Assembly (NCBI GenBank): GCA_030267565.1
Contig: BRXU01000001.1
Coordinates: 4,898,001 to 4,962,000 of the forward strand
Length of the DNA stretch: 64,000 nucleotides
Source: Pleodorina starrii
Taxonomy: Eukaryota; Chlorophyta; Chlorophyceae; Chlamydomonadales; Volvocaceae
Direction of reading: 5' to 3'
The translations under genes were made by a program, and so were the position numbers. This document shows positions 34,309 through 47,000 of the stretch, in pieces. The notes beneath the pieces were generated by a model, which saw only the letters and a list, made by a program, of their open reading frames with translations, had not been told where the DNA came from and made no database searches. The number at the start of each line of letters is the position of its first letter. The first letter of the stretch is position 1.

Positions 34309-35799
34309 TGTCGGATCACATGACTGCACACGAACGAACCATGTGCCTACCCCAGACTCCCCCCCCCAGCGTGCAACGCAGAAAGCAAAGCTGGAAATGA
34401 AGAGGTGCACATGAAATCAGGTGCGAAGCAGTTCCAGCCATGACCGCACGACAATCCAAGCGTCCTGTCGGTAGGGCCGAGACACGAAGATAAAATGTCA
34501 AACGTACGGCGAACACCAAGTCTGCACGCAAGCAGGAAACACCTGGAGAAATGCCCAGCCACAAACAACCAACGATGCAGCAGAGGGTCGCCAACACGCT
34601 CACCTAACCACGGATCGGCCAAACAACAAGACGGCATGAGCCTCCGCGGATCACCCCCCACTACGGACACATCGCATTCAACGATTCCCGGGATCTAGCA
34701 CTGGCTCTGGCAGCTGGGCTCTGGCTCGGGCGTCACCACATCAGACGGACATCGTCAGCAATGGTCCCCACACGTGGCTCGGGATCTAGCACCTGCGCGT
34801 CACCCAGCCAGCTCACGTTGGGCGGGCGAGGAACACGACGGACAGCCACGCACTACGCAAAAACATAAGCGATCTGGTCCCGCCTCAACTGACGCCTGCT
34901 TCCTGCCAGGGTTCAGCACGACAACCTAACGCAGCTTAGCGTCACCTCAGTCGGCAAACTTCACGCAGGCCTAGCCCCTACCCGGGATATAGCTCTGGCT
35001 ACCGGGCTCTGGCGTCACCTCTGTCGGTAGGCGTTACTATCCCTTCAACGTGGCCCGGGATATAGCATTGGCGAAGAAGTTGCGGCATCTACCCGGCCGC
35101 AAGATGCAAGGCTCGACAGTATCAGTCTCGGGCCAAAACGAAACCACTGCGTCAACACAAATCAAGGCTCAATCCGAAGGTCAGGCGCGGCGACCAAATC
35201 ATAACATCACGACATCATGCTCGATAAGAACCAAGCACTTGGTCTCGATTTGCTGGGAATATGCGCTGCATCCAGTAAAGCTGTTTCACATGCACCAAAT
35301 ATACATAAATGGCGCAACGGCAATGCGGCACACTCGCGACGAGGCGTCACCGTAACGTAGATAGGATCATCGACCGGCTGCTGGCGAAGTCGGCTCCACG
35401 CAGAACGGCTGACCACATAATGCTGCGTATTGCACAAATGGTGCAACTACGATTACGATGGAAGTGTCTCGGCCACAGGCAAGGGAAAAGAGTGACGATG
35501 AAAGACCTTACATGTCTCTTCCGCTAGGCCAGGTCCTTAACATAACGAAAGGGGCCTACTAGTTGCTCACAGGCGACTGCCTGAGAGCAAATCGAGACAA
35601 GGCAACAAGCCAAAGACTCGACTAAAATACGCGAAACAACTGTACGACATCCTACTCCCGAGATCTTCACGTAAGCTATACTACGTTACGAACTCGAAAG
35701 CGAACAACCAAGACTGACGTAGAACCAACAAACTACGCAAATCCGCAATAACAGGAAATACGGACGGTAAACTGCCGGTGACGGTAAACTGATCCGACA
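34309..35799. mobile_element. 1491-bp TIR transposon related to its neighbour
   Basis: Same TGTCGGATCA / TGATCCGACA termini. Its 3' 546 bp (35254-35799) are nearly identical to 33761-34306, with about two differences seen. The middle (34339-35253) is unique, non-coding by eye, and contains imprecise repeats of CTCTGGC / GGGCTCTGG. It is followed by ACAG (35800-35803), matching the tetranucleotide before the upstream element, as if the pair were bounded by one 4-bp target duplication. Confidence 0.65.
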
Positions 35800-35803
35800 A
35801 CAG

Positions 35804-37422
35804 CGTGTCGAAAGCTTGGATTGTACGCTCGACACCAGGAGGCCGTGGATAGGCGGGAAGCAAGCGGACCAGTCTCGCATAAATCATGCGACCTACGCAC
35901 GCCAGTCAGATATACAGTTTGTGCTCCGCTGTGGACCCGCGTTCGTATGTTGCGCGGCCCCTCGTGGCCCAGGGGTGGCCGGTCCTAACGCGCGCATATG
36001 CACGGGCTTCGATGCTTGCCTGTACGCGCAGTCTGCGCACTTTGCTCGCTCACTTGCCACGGGTGGTTTGTGCTCTCTGCAATGTGCGCAGTCCGTGCCT
36101 TTGCTTGTATGTGTCTGTCGCGAGCGAGCGGGTGTTGGATGGCCCCTGATGGAGCACGCTTGTAGGGCTTGTTAGCTGCACGTCGTCGTGCAGACGTAGC
36201 ACCTTAATGTGTTGGGCCTTGCATCCGTGTTTAGGACGTGTTTTTTGTTACCATGCCCTGACCGCACATGTACCTCCTGAATAAAGGGCAACTGACTACC
36301 TACCTCTCCCTATTTCCGATGCCTCGCGCGGCTAGTGTGTTGGTTCCGCGCTTCCGCCGGTCCGCTACACATACATGGCCTGCTTACACCAAAAGCGGGA
36401 CTGCCGGAGGCCCTTACTTGTGCGAGGATTACAAGGGGAACCGGGCTTCACACCGTAGGCCCTGCTTCTTCGATGAGCTGTCTGACGTCTGACAGAAACC
36501 GTCTGCAGTTTCAACCAGATCGACACCACCAGCACGTTCGATAAATATCGCCCCCAGTTTCCTTGCCACTGCGAGTCGTTTGACACCGCAATCCGTGCAC
36601 TTCCAGCCACACACGAGAGCCCTGTGGGCCTTTTCTTGGTGCCCTGGGTTGCAAAATGCGCATGCTCAGGTTATTTAAATTTCGATCAATAACATTTCAT
36701 GTAGGCCAGGCGAGAAGACTACTATAAATGGGCTCACGTCATCGTTTGGGAAAGGAGCACAAAACGAGTCTGGCGACAAGACAAAGCGGACAACAGTCAA
36801 AAGTACGTTGCGAATGGAGATAAGATAAATAACGGTCAGCTGCTGACAAGATAAATTGTGTTCAAAAAGGTCAAACTCTGCGTCACGTGCCCAAAGCCCA
36901 GAGTCGGGCTTGCACGCGTGCCTGACCTGATCAGGCATGCAGACATGGACTTCAGACATGGACTGCATCAGCCCTACGTTGTAATGGATAGGTATCAGGC
37001 AATGAGGATGTCAATGAGGATACAGCGAGCTTGCGGTACTTGGAAACTAAGCTTATGTAAAGTACTGCATCATTGCCGTTCTCGTGGGTCTCGATGTCTC
37101 ATCGCAGGGGCGCCCCACACATCCATTGATGTTTGTGACATGGAAGAACATAACTTACTCATTTCTCATATGCTATTGCTTAATGTCGTCCAGGCTGCTC
37201 AGGGTTGCCCTGGATTAAAATGCATCGCGCTACCGGTTAGCTCCCCACAGTTCTTTAGGTTAAATACCTACTGCAAATCACACGAAAACACCACCTCGCA
37301 TTCTCTACAACCATAGGCCTTGAAGTAGGCAATGGTAGTCCCCTTTTGCTGTTCCTGCTAGCCGGAAGCAGCTGCAGCAGCGACAAAAAAATCTCCATAA
37401 ACTGCATAAGCCTGGCAACAGC
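35804..37422. other. Nothing recognised
   Basis: AT content is higher than in the gene-bearing parts. Short frames only; none resembles a known family. Probably transposon-derived or intergenic sequence upstream of the next gene. Confidence 0.35.
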
Positions 37423-40400
37423 ATGATGGACCTTGGGTTTGCCTACAAGATTATGCGGGCGCGGGCGCCGGTAGGCAGCTCCCCCGCCGGCCCCATCGAG
37501 CCCCCCGCCCCACAAGCGGCCGCAAACTCCCCAGACGCGCCGGTGAGTCCTGACTCATCTCTATTTCGGCCTCCTCTGCCGCCTCTGCTATCGGTGATCA
37601 ATGGGCTTGTCCAGGCCCCCAAACCCGCCTGTGCCTCGGGTCTCAACACAACAGCACCCGCCCCGCTCCCCTGCAATGCTCGCACCATCCCCTCCCCGCA
37701 ACAACAAATCGCAGCTCGAGCAGCCGCAGCCGCAGCCGCAACTGCAACAGGCTGCGGACCCCCAGCACCAGACCACCCGACCAGGCCGCTCCCAGAGCGC
37801 CGCCGCTCTGAGCTGGGCGCCCACGCTGGTGCAGGAGCGGTCGGTGGACTCACCGCCGCCACCACCGCAGCAGCAGCAACCGCCGCCGGGGGCCGCAACA
37901 GCGCCATCATCGTCATCACCAGCAGCAGCAGCAGCCGCAGCAGTCGGAGGTGCCGCCTCCGGCCCCGCACCCGTCCCCGCGCCAGCGGCGACAGCGACGG
38001 AATCGGAGGTGCGGCCCGGGAGGCGCGCCACCTCTTTCTGAGCATCTTGCGTTTGGTTGGTGCCATTTCGGTGCCGTACGGTGCCCAAGGGGCTTCACCG
38101 CAGCCCCATCACTGGGAGACCGGTACATAGGGGGGCAGTGTTGGGCTTTGCCCGGGGTGTGTGTGGAGGACTCCGGCCCGAGGGAGGACTCTCCGCCCCC
38201 GGGGGGGGGAGGTGCACCGCCGTAAGGCCGCGTCAGGACAGAAGCGGGGAAGGGGAGGGGAGGGGACGTGGTTTGCCCATGCGGGAGGGGGGGGGGTGCG
38301 ACCACGGACCCGGCTTGGCGATCTCAAATTACTGCGCCCCACACTTTCCGCACATGCGCTCCGGAACCACCACTCGCAGGCACATGCGCAGCTGTCGGGC
38401 GCCTCAGCTTCCAGCCCGGTCAACTCGGGGCCGCTCCATTTGGTGCCGCGGCCGCTGGTGCCCTCAGCCCGCGGCGTGACCATAGGGCCCTTTGCGGAGG
38501 CCCTCGCCGCCGCCACCAGTCGGCCCGCCCGCCGCCGCCAGGGCGCCGACGCGTCTGCGCTGCGCTACCTCAACGGCGGCGCCGCCACCGCTACCGCCCC
38601 CAGGGACCGCAGCCCCTCCTCCCCTTCTCCCCAGCCCTTCCTGTCCCCCTCCGGCTCGCCGCCCCTCTCGCCACAGCTACGCAGCCGCCAGCCCCACCAC
38701 CACGCAGTGCAGCAGTCGTATCCGTCATCGCAGCAGCGGCAGCAGCAGGGCTCGCCGCAGCAGCGGCAGCTGCAGGGCTCGCCGCCTTCCGCGACCCCGG
38801 GCGCAGCCGCGACGTTGGCGTTGGCGGCTGGGGGGCCCAAGAGAGCCCGCCGAGGTGCCGCGCAGCACCACCACCACCAGCAACACCAACACCAGCAACA
38901 GCAACAGCTACTGCTCCCGCGCGTTTCCAGCCAGAAAGGCTTCAACCTCCAACAACAACAGCAGCAGCAGCAGCAGCAGCCAGCGCCTCCACAGCAGCAC
39001 CAGCAGCAACAACATCCACAGCGCGGCGGCATCAGTCCCCGCTCCGCTGCCGTCGCTGCCGCACTCAGCGTCACCTCACTCCACCCGGGCGCCGCCTTCT
39101 CCCGCCCCTCCGCCCGCTCACCGTCCACCAGCGGACCGGTCCCAGCCCGCGAGGCCTCCAACAGCGGACAGCACCATTTACTCGAGCAGCAGCAGCAGCG
39201 GCCCTCCGGCTCGGGCGGCGGCGGCGGGGGCGGGTCGTTCACCGCTGTGGCCGGGGGCGGCGGCGGCGGCCGCAGCGCTCGGACCACCGCCTCGGGAGCC
39301 TGGACGAATGGTGTCGGCGGAGGCGGCATCAGTCCGCGGGGAGGGCCCCACCCCGCCTGGCAGCCGCCGAGCGCAGGCGCGGAGGAGCGGCAGACGCGGC
39401 TGGGGCCCTTCCCCCAGACGGACCCTCGGCGGGGTTCCTCGGGTGGAGCTGGCAGCAGCGGCAGCGGCGGAGCCGGCGGAGGCGGCGCCGCCGCGGAGCC
39501 CGCCCACGGGTCCACGGATGACGGCGGTGTGGGGTTGATCGGGGTGCATGGCAGCGGCGGCGGCGGCGGCGGCGGCGGCCGCGACGCTGCCTCCGGGGGC
39601 GTGCAGCTTCCCACTATTCCCACGCTGGCACTGGGTCAGAGCTATTTGGGGTATCAGGGCAACGGTGGCGCGGTATCGCGGGGGGCTCGAATGCAGCGAC
39701 AGATCTCCACTATCTCCATTACGTCGACGGGGCAGGGGCAGGGGCAGGCGAGCGGGTTGCAGACCCACGGGTCACGCCGCCAGGGCCAGGGTCAGGGCCC
39801 GGCCCTGAGCTCCAGCTCCTGGAAGCAGTTGCCGGTGGGGGCGGAGGAGTCGACGGAGGGGCTGGTGTGGGGCATCGGCGGCGTCATCGGCGCAGATGAT
39901 ACGGCGTACGGCGGGGAGTACGGCGATCCGGAGGCCGATGCGCTGGAGTTGGACCGGCTGGAGCAATGGCTGGCGGCGGCGCAGGTCAATCCGGCGGTGG
40001 TGGAGGAGGCGATTGCGCAGCGCCGCGCGATCAAGCGACTGGCGCAACTGCGGAGCAGGCTGCTGCGGACGCGCCGTGTCGCCGGCAGCTTGTGCGCTTG
40101 TGGGTGCGGAGTGGCGGGGCGCGCGCGCGTGTATGTGTATATGTGTGTGTGGGAGGGGGCTTTGGGATTTTGGGTTTGGGGTTGAAGGCGTAAGGGCGGC
40201 TGTGAGCTGACGGCACCCAAGCGCCACACACGCCGCAGCGTGAGGAGGTACGGCAGTGAATCGCGGCAGGTTGGCCGGTTGCCTTAGATTTTGCCTTTGT
40301 GGGCAGAGCCCCACCGCCTCCGCACCGCCTTGCCTTTGATCCCTTGCGCCCATTGCAGCTGCAGCCCCTTCCGCCCCAATCCACTTCACCCTGCGTCCTC

Positions 40401-41251
40401 ACTCACAACCCACCCCCATTCATCCCACACCACACGCTGTACCCCCTCCCCCTCCCCCCGGGGACACGCGTCTTGAAAACCCGACCCACATCGCCCCCCC
40501 TCGGCCGTCGGTCTCCGCAGCGCCCGAGCCCGGCGGCACCGCCACTGGCAGCGGCGCCGCTGGCGGCAGCAGTCGGCCTGTGATCCCCTCCTGGGCCACC
40601 GACCTTGCGTTGACGGGTCGGCGGGGCAGTGACTCCCTAGTGGCTCTTGCCAGTCAGGTGTCCCGACTGCCGCACATCGACTACGACCAAATGAGGGACC
40701 CGCAGTACAGGATGAGGCTCAAGGCGCGCAGCAAGCAGGGTCGCCTGGGTGAGTCGCTGGGGGTGGTGGGGGCTGGGCTGCAGGCTGGGCTGGGTAGTGG
40801 TGGGTTGCGTGTTGGTGTTGTTGCTGTTGGTGGTGGTGGTCTGGTGGTTTCATTGGTGTGTTTTCCCGCTTGTTGTGTTCCAGGGCGGGGCACACGGCCC
40901 GCGCTGCCTAGGTAGGCGGCATGAGCAGTCGATGCCTTTGAGGCTCCAGGCCGCCGTCACTGACGCCCGGTGCAAACTCCCCTGCCCTCACCTCACCTCA
41001 CCTCACCTCATCTCACCTCCCTTGCCACGGTACAAGTCATATTCGATCACCCCTCCAATCCCTCCTCCACCGCTGACACTGACACTGATCCCGCTGCGGC
41101 ATCCCCTGCACTGCACTGCATTGCCCCCACCCCCCCTGTGTATGTATGTGCCGTATTTGCCGCAGCGGTGCTCAATCCGGTCATCAACGACGAGATCGAG
41201 GACATGCCCATCCGCGGCCGGCGGCGGCCCTGGAAGCCGCTCCACATCTAG
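37423..41251 (+). CDS. Unrecognised Gln/Gly/Ser-rich protein (5 exons)
   Basis: Exons 37423-37542, 37655-38008, 38380-about 40075/40108, 40521-40748 and 41166-41251 give about 835 residues; the donor of exon 3 is ambiguous but must be phase 1. The start is MMDLGFAYKIMRARAPVG. The long third exon encodes poly-Gln, poly-His and Gly tracts, then a more ordered C-terminal part: QLPTIPTLALGQSYLGYQG, an acidic helix (ALELDRLEQWLAAAQVN), VIPSWATDLALTG, LPHIDYDQMRDPQYRMRLKA and the basic tail PIRGRRRPWKPLHI. No known domain is recognised. The overall style resembles the 12.6-16 kb gene, but no convincing sequence similarity between them was seen. Confidence 0.6.
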
Positions 41252-44049
41252 CAGACAGCGGCGGCAGCGCAGTTTGGGGGTTTTTTATTAGGGTTTAGTC
41301 GTGGCACTTGGTGTGGTTGTTTGGGGCGTCTGTCAGGAATAAGAAAGAGAAGAAGAAGAAGTCGATTCGCCCGCAGTGAAGGTTGCAGTGAGGGTCGCAG
41401 CAGTGATGGGTCGGGCGGTGCGTTGAGTTGAGTTGAGTTGAGCGGCACACGCCGGCGCGCCTAAACTTGGGGTTACAGTAATCAACGGCGGTGTGTCTTC
41501 CTTGTTGCGGAGGTTATTGTGGGGGATACTGTACCGGTACTGTTTTGATGGTAGCAGCACGTGTTGGCATCATCTCTCAGTTGTTGGCTCCGTGTTGTTT
41601 TTGTTTTTGCTGGTATAGGCGGCGGTTATGCTAGTTGAATTGGTTGGTCGTTGTTGTACTGCATACGCAAAAGAAGCCAATGCAGCGTCCAAGTACGCAG
41701 ACTAAGACAGGCAGCACCCTAAGACCTCCGTCCTCGCCTGCGGCAGCGGGTTACCGCAGCGGGTGGGATTGTTGCTCACTGCGGCTCCCGCTGCTGCCTT
41801 GCGTGCTGGTTGGGCGGCTGGGAGTGAAGATGTCGATGAGACGATGAGGGGGGAGGAAGCAGTAATCGGTTACCGGCATACCGGTATCGGGTTGGGAGCA
41901 GCAACCCAGAGGGTAGGTACGGTAGGTGGGCGAGGGCCGTCGAGAAGTCGCCCTCGATGAAGCCCGGATGTGATGTGGTGTGATGTGATGTGGGGCGAGT
42001 GAGTGCCGAGGTTGTGGGGGAGTAGGCAAGGAGGATTGGGGGGTGGGTTGATGAGGAGAGAGGGCGTACATGTGGGTGAGGAGGGGGCAAAGAAGGGTAG
42101 CAATGTAGGCAGGTAGGCAAGCAGGCAGACAAATCGACCCGAATCGACCCAGGCCATCGCCTGTCGGCGGGAGAGGTCGTGTGGTAAAAAGAAAACTGCA
42201 GCGTGGTGTGGTGTGGTGTGGTGTTGGTGCGCGCGCGCCCGCCCATCACCCCCGGCCCTCAACTCCCATTGCATTGCACCGAGGGAGGGGGGGCACGGGG
42301 AGTATAGGGTAGTCAGGGGACGTGGGAGGAGGCGCGGATGAGTGACCGGTATCGTTGGAAGTTGGTAGTTGGCGTTGCAGGTTGTATATTCATTCGCTAC
42401 ACGGGCAAAGGAAAGGCCATAGGAAAGGCCTGGCGGTTGGAATGGTGTCATCGCGCCCAGGGCGTTTGACAAGGGCGAGCAGCGCCGGACCTCGGATGTG
42501 AACCATGGGTCGGTGGAAGGCCAAGGGCCTCTTCCGCGTGTCGACAGAGAGGGGACTGTCGCTCGCTCGCCTCCTGCAGACGAAAGTACGACGCGAGGCG
42601 AGGCGCTGCGAGGAGGGTTGCAGGAGCATCTTGCATTCAAGTTGTTGCCCCCCCCCTTTCCCCCCTCCCCCACCGTAGTAGCGCCCCCGTTGCAATGTGG
42701 TGACTTGGGGAACGCAGGACGCACCGCAAGACCGCATGACTGCTGTTGGCAATTTCCGAGGAACAGAGCTTCCTAACCGAAGATTCTTCTTCGAAATAAT
42801 AATTCTATTTTGAGTGTGCTTTCTACATTATTGGCGGTTGGGTCACGGATTGGGCCGCTCGCGAGCTCCCTTCGCTGCTGATCCCTGAGTGACCAGGAAG
42901 TAGGTCGTGGTGGCGAAGGAGAGGGAGGGGGGCGAGGGAGGCAAGAGGAGGTGGACACCGGGTCTCAGCTGAGAGGCGCAAGCGGGCTGCGTACGGACGC
43001 GCGCGTGTCGTACCAGCGCCGCGAAACGACGGATGCAGACGCGCCGGACCCGTATTCGATGGACGCGAGGCGGGCAGGTGAAGGGCAGGGGCAGGGCGAG
43101 GGTGAAGAAAGGAGGCGGTAGGGAGGCGATACTGCCGTTCTGCCGCGTGAGGGTAACTCCCTTTGTTTGTTTGTTTGTGCAGAGCTGGGTTGCGCAACTC
43201 GCCATCCAAAGCCGTTGGCTCCCATCGCCACCCCCACCACCACCCGGGAGGGGGGAAGGGGGTCCTTCACTGATGAGAGAACCGACAGGGGGCGGTGGCG
43301 GGGGGCGGGCTTTGACGCTCACGCCTCCCAACCTGCTGTGTATCGGTATCGCGCTCCCCCCCGCCCTTTTCCCAGCACAGATAGGTGTGCGGCCGAAGTA
43401 CACAACAACCCTTTCGCAATCAACTTGACTTCGACTCCCTTGCAAAGGAAGATCCTGCAACCATCTCATGTCCCCATCCTCCTCCACACAACCGCACCTC
43501 TCTCCGTCCTTGTCCACATCCGACATCCCCCCACTCCTACCTCCTCCGGTGCCACCATCGCCGTCGCCGCCATAATCTGCTGCCCAGACCCCATCGCCAC
43601 CTCATCACGCCCTCCCCCTCCCTGCTCCTCAAAACCCCGTCCGGACCCCCCACATCCGGACTCCCCGCAACAGCACCACCTCCCGCCGCGAGCTGCCTCC
43701 ATGAGCCTTCTTGGCATCGACGGCATCTCCAAGCCCCGCACCCGTTCAAAGTAACCAGTCAGCAGCTCAAGGCGGGCCCCCGGCCCTGTCCTCCTACCTT
43801 CCTCCCTTTATGTACATTCCCACGCCCAGCGGCAGCCTCACCCTTCCACCCTCTCACCCGTGTCGCCCCCAGACAGCGCTGCGAGGACGGATTCACCCCT
43901 TAAGGCTAACCCCCAACTGAACTAAATTGAATTGGATTGGATCGGGGCGACCTTATTACCGCACACACACGCGCATGGACGGACGGTTTCATTCCAGCCC
44001 GTGTGTAGACACCAGCGCCCCACCGCCTCACGGACAGCCCTCCACCGCC
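41252..44049. other. Convergent intergenic region, no gene recognised
   Basis: Lies between the 3' ends of the Gln-rich gene (plus) and the acyl-CoA dehydrogenase gene (minus). A short telomere-like TTAGGGTTTAG occurs near 41288. Frames at 43385-43900 are Pro-rich and overlap on all strands, without family motifs. Confidence 0.35.
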
Positions 44050-47000
44050 TCACAGCTTGGCCTGCTTGCCCAGCCCCGTCCCCAGCCCCGTCCCCAGCCC
44101 CAGTCGCTTCATCTCCAGTTTGGCAATGGTGCCCAGATGCACCTCATCGGGGCCGTCGGCGATGCGCAGAGTGCGGGCGGCGGTCCACAGACGAGCCAAC
44201 ACAAAGTCCTGACTCACACCCGCGCCGCCGTGGGCCTGCAGCGGGGGCGGTGAGGAGGCGGCGGGCAGCGGTGAGGAGGCGGGGTTGGTGAGGAGGCATG
44301 GGTGGTGGCAAGTGACGAAGTGAGAGGCAACGGAGCTTGGATGTGCGGGTGGGCTGATGCCGTGAAGAGGAGCCGCGATCAAGACCGCGACCCACAACCC
44401 CCCCCCATCCGAGCCCCTCCAACAGTTGCCAGCCCCGCCCCCGCCCCCCGCCCCCCGCCCCGCCCCCACCTGTATGGCCGCGTCCAGCACCCGGAGCACC
44501 GCATTGGGTGCCGTCACCTTGGCCGCAGCGATGGCCGCCGCTGCGCCCTTGAAGCCCTGCCGGTCTAGAGCGTCAGCGGCCGCCAGCACCATCAGTCGGG
44601 CAGAGTCCACCTCGATCCTGAGGGAGGGAGGTGAGGGAGGTGAGGGAGGGAGGGAGGTGAGAGAGAGGGAGGTGAGGTGAGGTCCAGCCCTTCATGTCCA
44701 CACGCCCAGAGGCCCCCTTCCCCCTCCAAACCCACCCCCCACACCCACAAGCCCAGAGGCCCTCTCCCCCTTTCACACCCAACTCCCTGCACCCAACCCC
44801 CTACACACCCTCCCACCCTCAGCCACCCACCTGCACTTGGCCAGTTCCGCCCGGAACGCGCCCTGCGCCGCCAGTGGGCCTCCGAACACGCGCCGCTGCA
44901 CCGCCCGCGCCGCCATGAGCTCCACCGCCCGCTCCCCCGCCCCCACCAGCCGCATGCAGTGGTGCAGCCGCCCGGGACCCAGCCGGCCCTGAGCGATCTC
45001 AAAGCCGCGTCCCTCGCCCAGAATCAGGTTGGAGGCCGGAACCGTCACATCGGTGAAGTGGACTGCGGGCAGAGTGGAGGGAGGGCAGAGGGCGGAGGGA
45101 GGGTGGAGGGCGGGTGGAGGGCGGGTGGTGCAGGAGCAGGAGCAGACGGGACAGGGGGGGGGGTAAGAAAATAAGGAAACAAGATACCGCAGTGGAGGTC
45201 CGGAGACGGCGTTAACGAACGGGCCCTGAGCTCGGGACAGGGGACAGGGGCGGGGCAGATGAAGGCTTTGGGGTTCAGATACCGGTAGTTTGAAACGTGG
45301 TTGGGGCCGGAGTCGGATTGCAGGCCCAGCCGCCAGCTAGCCTCCCCAACGTCCCAACCCGCACAAACCCACCTTCCGCGTGGCCGTGTGGAGCGTCGTC
45401 GTATCCAAACACCAGCATCGGGCGAACCACCTGGGGCGGGGAAAGGAGGGGAGAGGAGAGGAGGGGCATTGGTGGGGTGCGAGACCGGGCGGGTAAAGGA
45501 CCGCTACACCAGTGCTCGACGTACAATTATGCCGTCACGGAGATAACCGCCCAGCCCTAAACCCTAAAACCTCAAACCCCTGAAGACTCAAGCCCGTAAC
45601 GCCTAAAAGCCCCGTCCAGCCACCCACCCACCCGCACCCACCCGTCCAGCCAGCAGCCACCCACCCGTCCGGCCACCCACCCGCTCAGCCACCCACCTTC
45701 ACCCCAGGGGCGTCCATGGGCACCAGCACCATGGACTGCTGCTTGTGGGGAGCGGCCCGTGGGTCGGTCTTGCCCATAAAGATCGCCACCTGGTTGGGGA
45801 GAGAGGCGCCCGCCGGGGGGCCGGCAGGGGGGCCCGGGGTGGTCAGAGGGGGCAGGGGTGGACAGAGGGGCGGGTGCCCAGAACAACAGATACTCGACGA
45901 GGCGCTGCCCCCAAACCCCTCTTCACCCCCATGCCCTTCCCACCCTTCCCACCCACCCAAACACTCGCCACCCAAACCCAATGCGCCCAAAGTCCAGTCT
46001 CCTCTTTTTTCCCCTCCTCCCCTTCTCCCCTTCTCTCCTATCCCCCCTCCCCCTGGTCCCCCTTCAAGTCCCCCTCGTCCCATCTCCCCACCCCCCGTTC
46101 CTCCTCCCCGCCCCCTCCCCCCCGCCCCCCACCCCCTACCTTGCAGCGGGGGTCCAGGGCCCCGCTGGTCCACCACTTGACTCCACTCAGCCTCAGGGAG
46201 GTGCCGCCTCCGCCTCCGCCTCCGCCTCCGGAGGGGGCGATGGTGGCGATAGTGGCGGTGATGTTGGTGGCGTCCGAGGAGGCCACCGCCTTCTCAGTCA
46301 TGGCGAAACACGACCGGATGGTGCCGCGCAGCAGGGGCAGCAGCCACGTCAGCTGCTGCTCGCGACTGCCGTACTTGGCCAGGACCTCCATGTTGCCTGA
46401 GGTGAGGTGAGGTGAGGTGAGGTGAGGTGAGGTGAGGTGAGGTGAGGTGAGGTGAGGTGAGGTGAGGTGAGGTGAGGTGAGGTGAGGTGAGGTGAGGTGA
46501 GGTGAGGTGAGGGGTGGTGAGGTGAGGTGTGGTGAGGTGTGGTGAGGTGTGGGGAGGTGTGGGGAGGCGGGAGGAGAGAGAAGGGGTGGAGGGAGGGAGG
46601 TGCAGAGTGGGGAGGGGCCTGAGTACGACACGACACGACGCGACAGACTCGGTCCCAGAGGGAAACGGACCCTCTCACTCCCTCTCAGGGGGGAAACGGG
46701 CCCCGGAAGTGTTCGGAGTGTGGATTTGTGGAGTGGGGCTGGTGCGGGAAACAGGGTGGTGCGAAAAGGGACTCGACACCGGCATTGAGACTGACACACG
46801 GTCTGAGGTTGCGGAGACGAGACGGCAGTTATGGAAAGAGTTTTAGGGTTTTAGGGCTTTCGCGAGCGGGCTGTTGTGCACAGCCAACCGCCGTACCCCT
46901 GCCCTACGCCGCCAACCGTCACGCACTACGCCTGCCGTACCCGTGTCCGGCGCCGAGCAGTTGAACACCTCTGGCGCCCAGGCGCTGCGGCCCATCAGCT

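Noticed and set aside
33761..35799. 546-bp direct repeats starting TG and ending CA, considered as LTRs of a small retrotransposon
   Set aside because: No primer-binding site, polypurine tract or flanking 5-bp duplication; the 30-bp segment shared upstream of both copies and the TGTCGGATCA inverted termini fit two related TIR elements better.
37615..38130. Alternative frame for exon 2 of the Gln-rich gene (PAPDHPTRPLPERRR...)
   Set aside because: The acceptor at 37654 gives a phase-0 frame that joins both neighbouring exons; the alternative runs into sequence incompatible with the exon starting at 38380.
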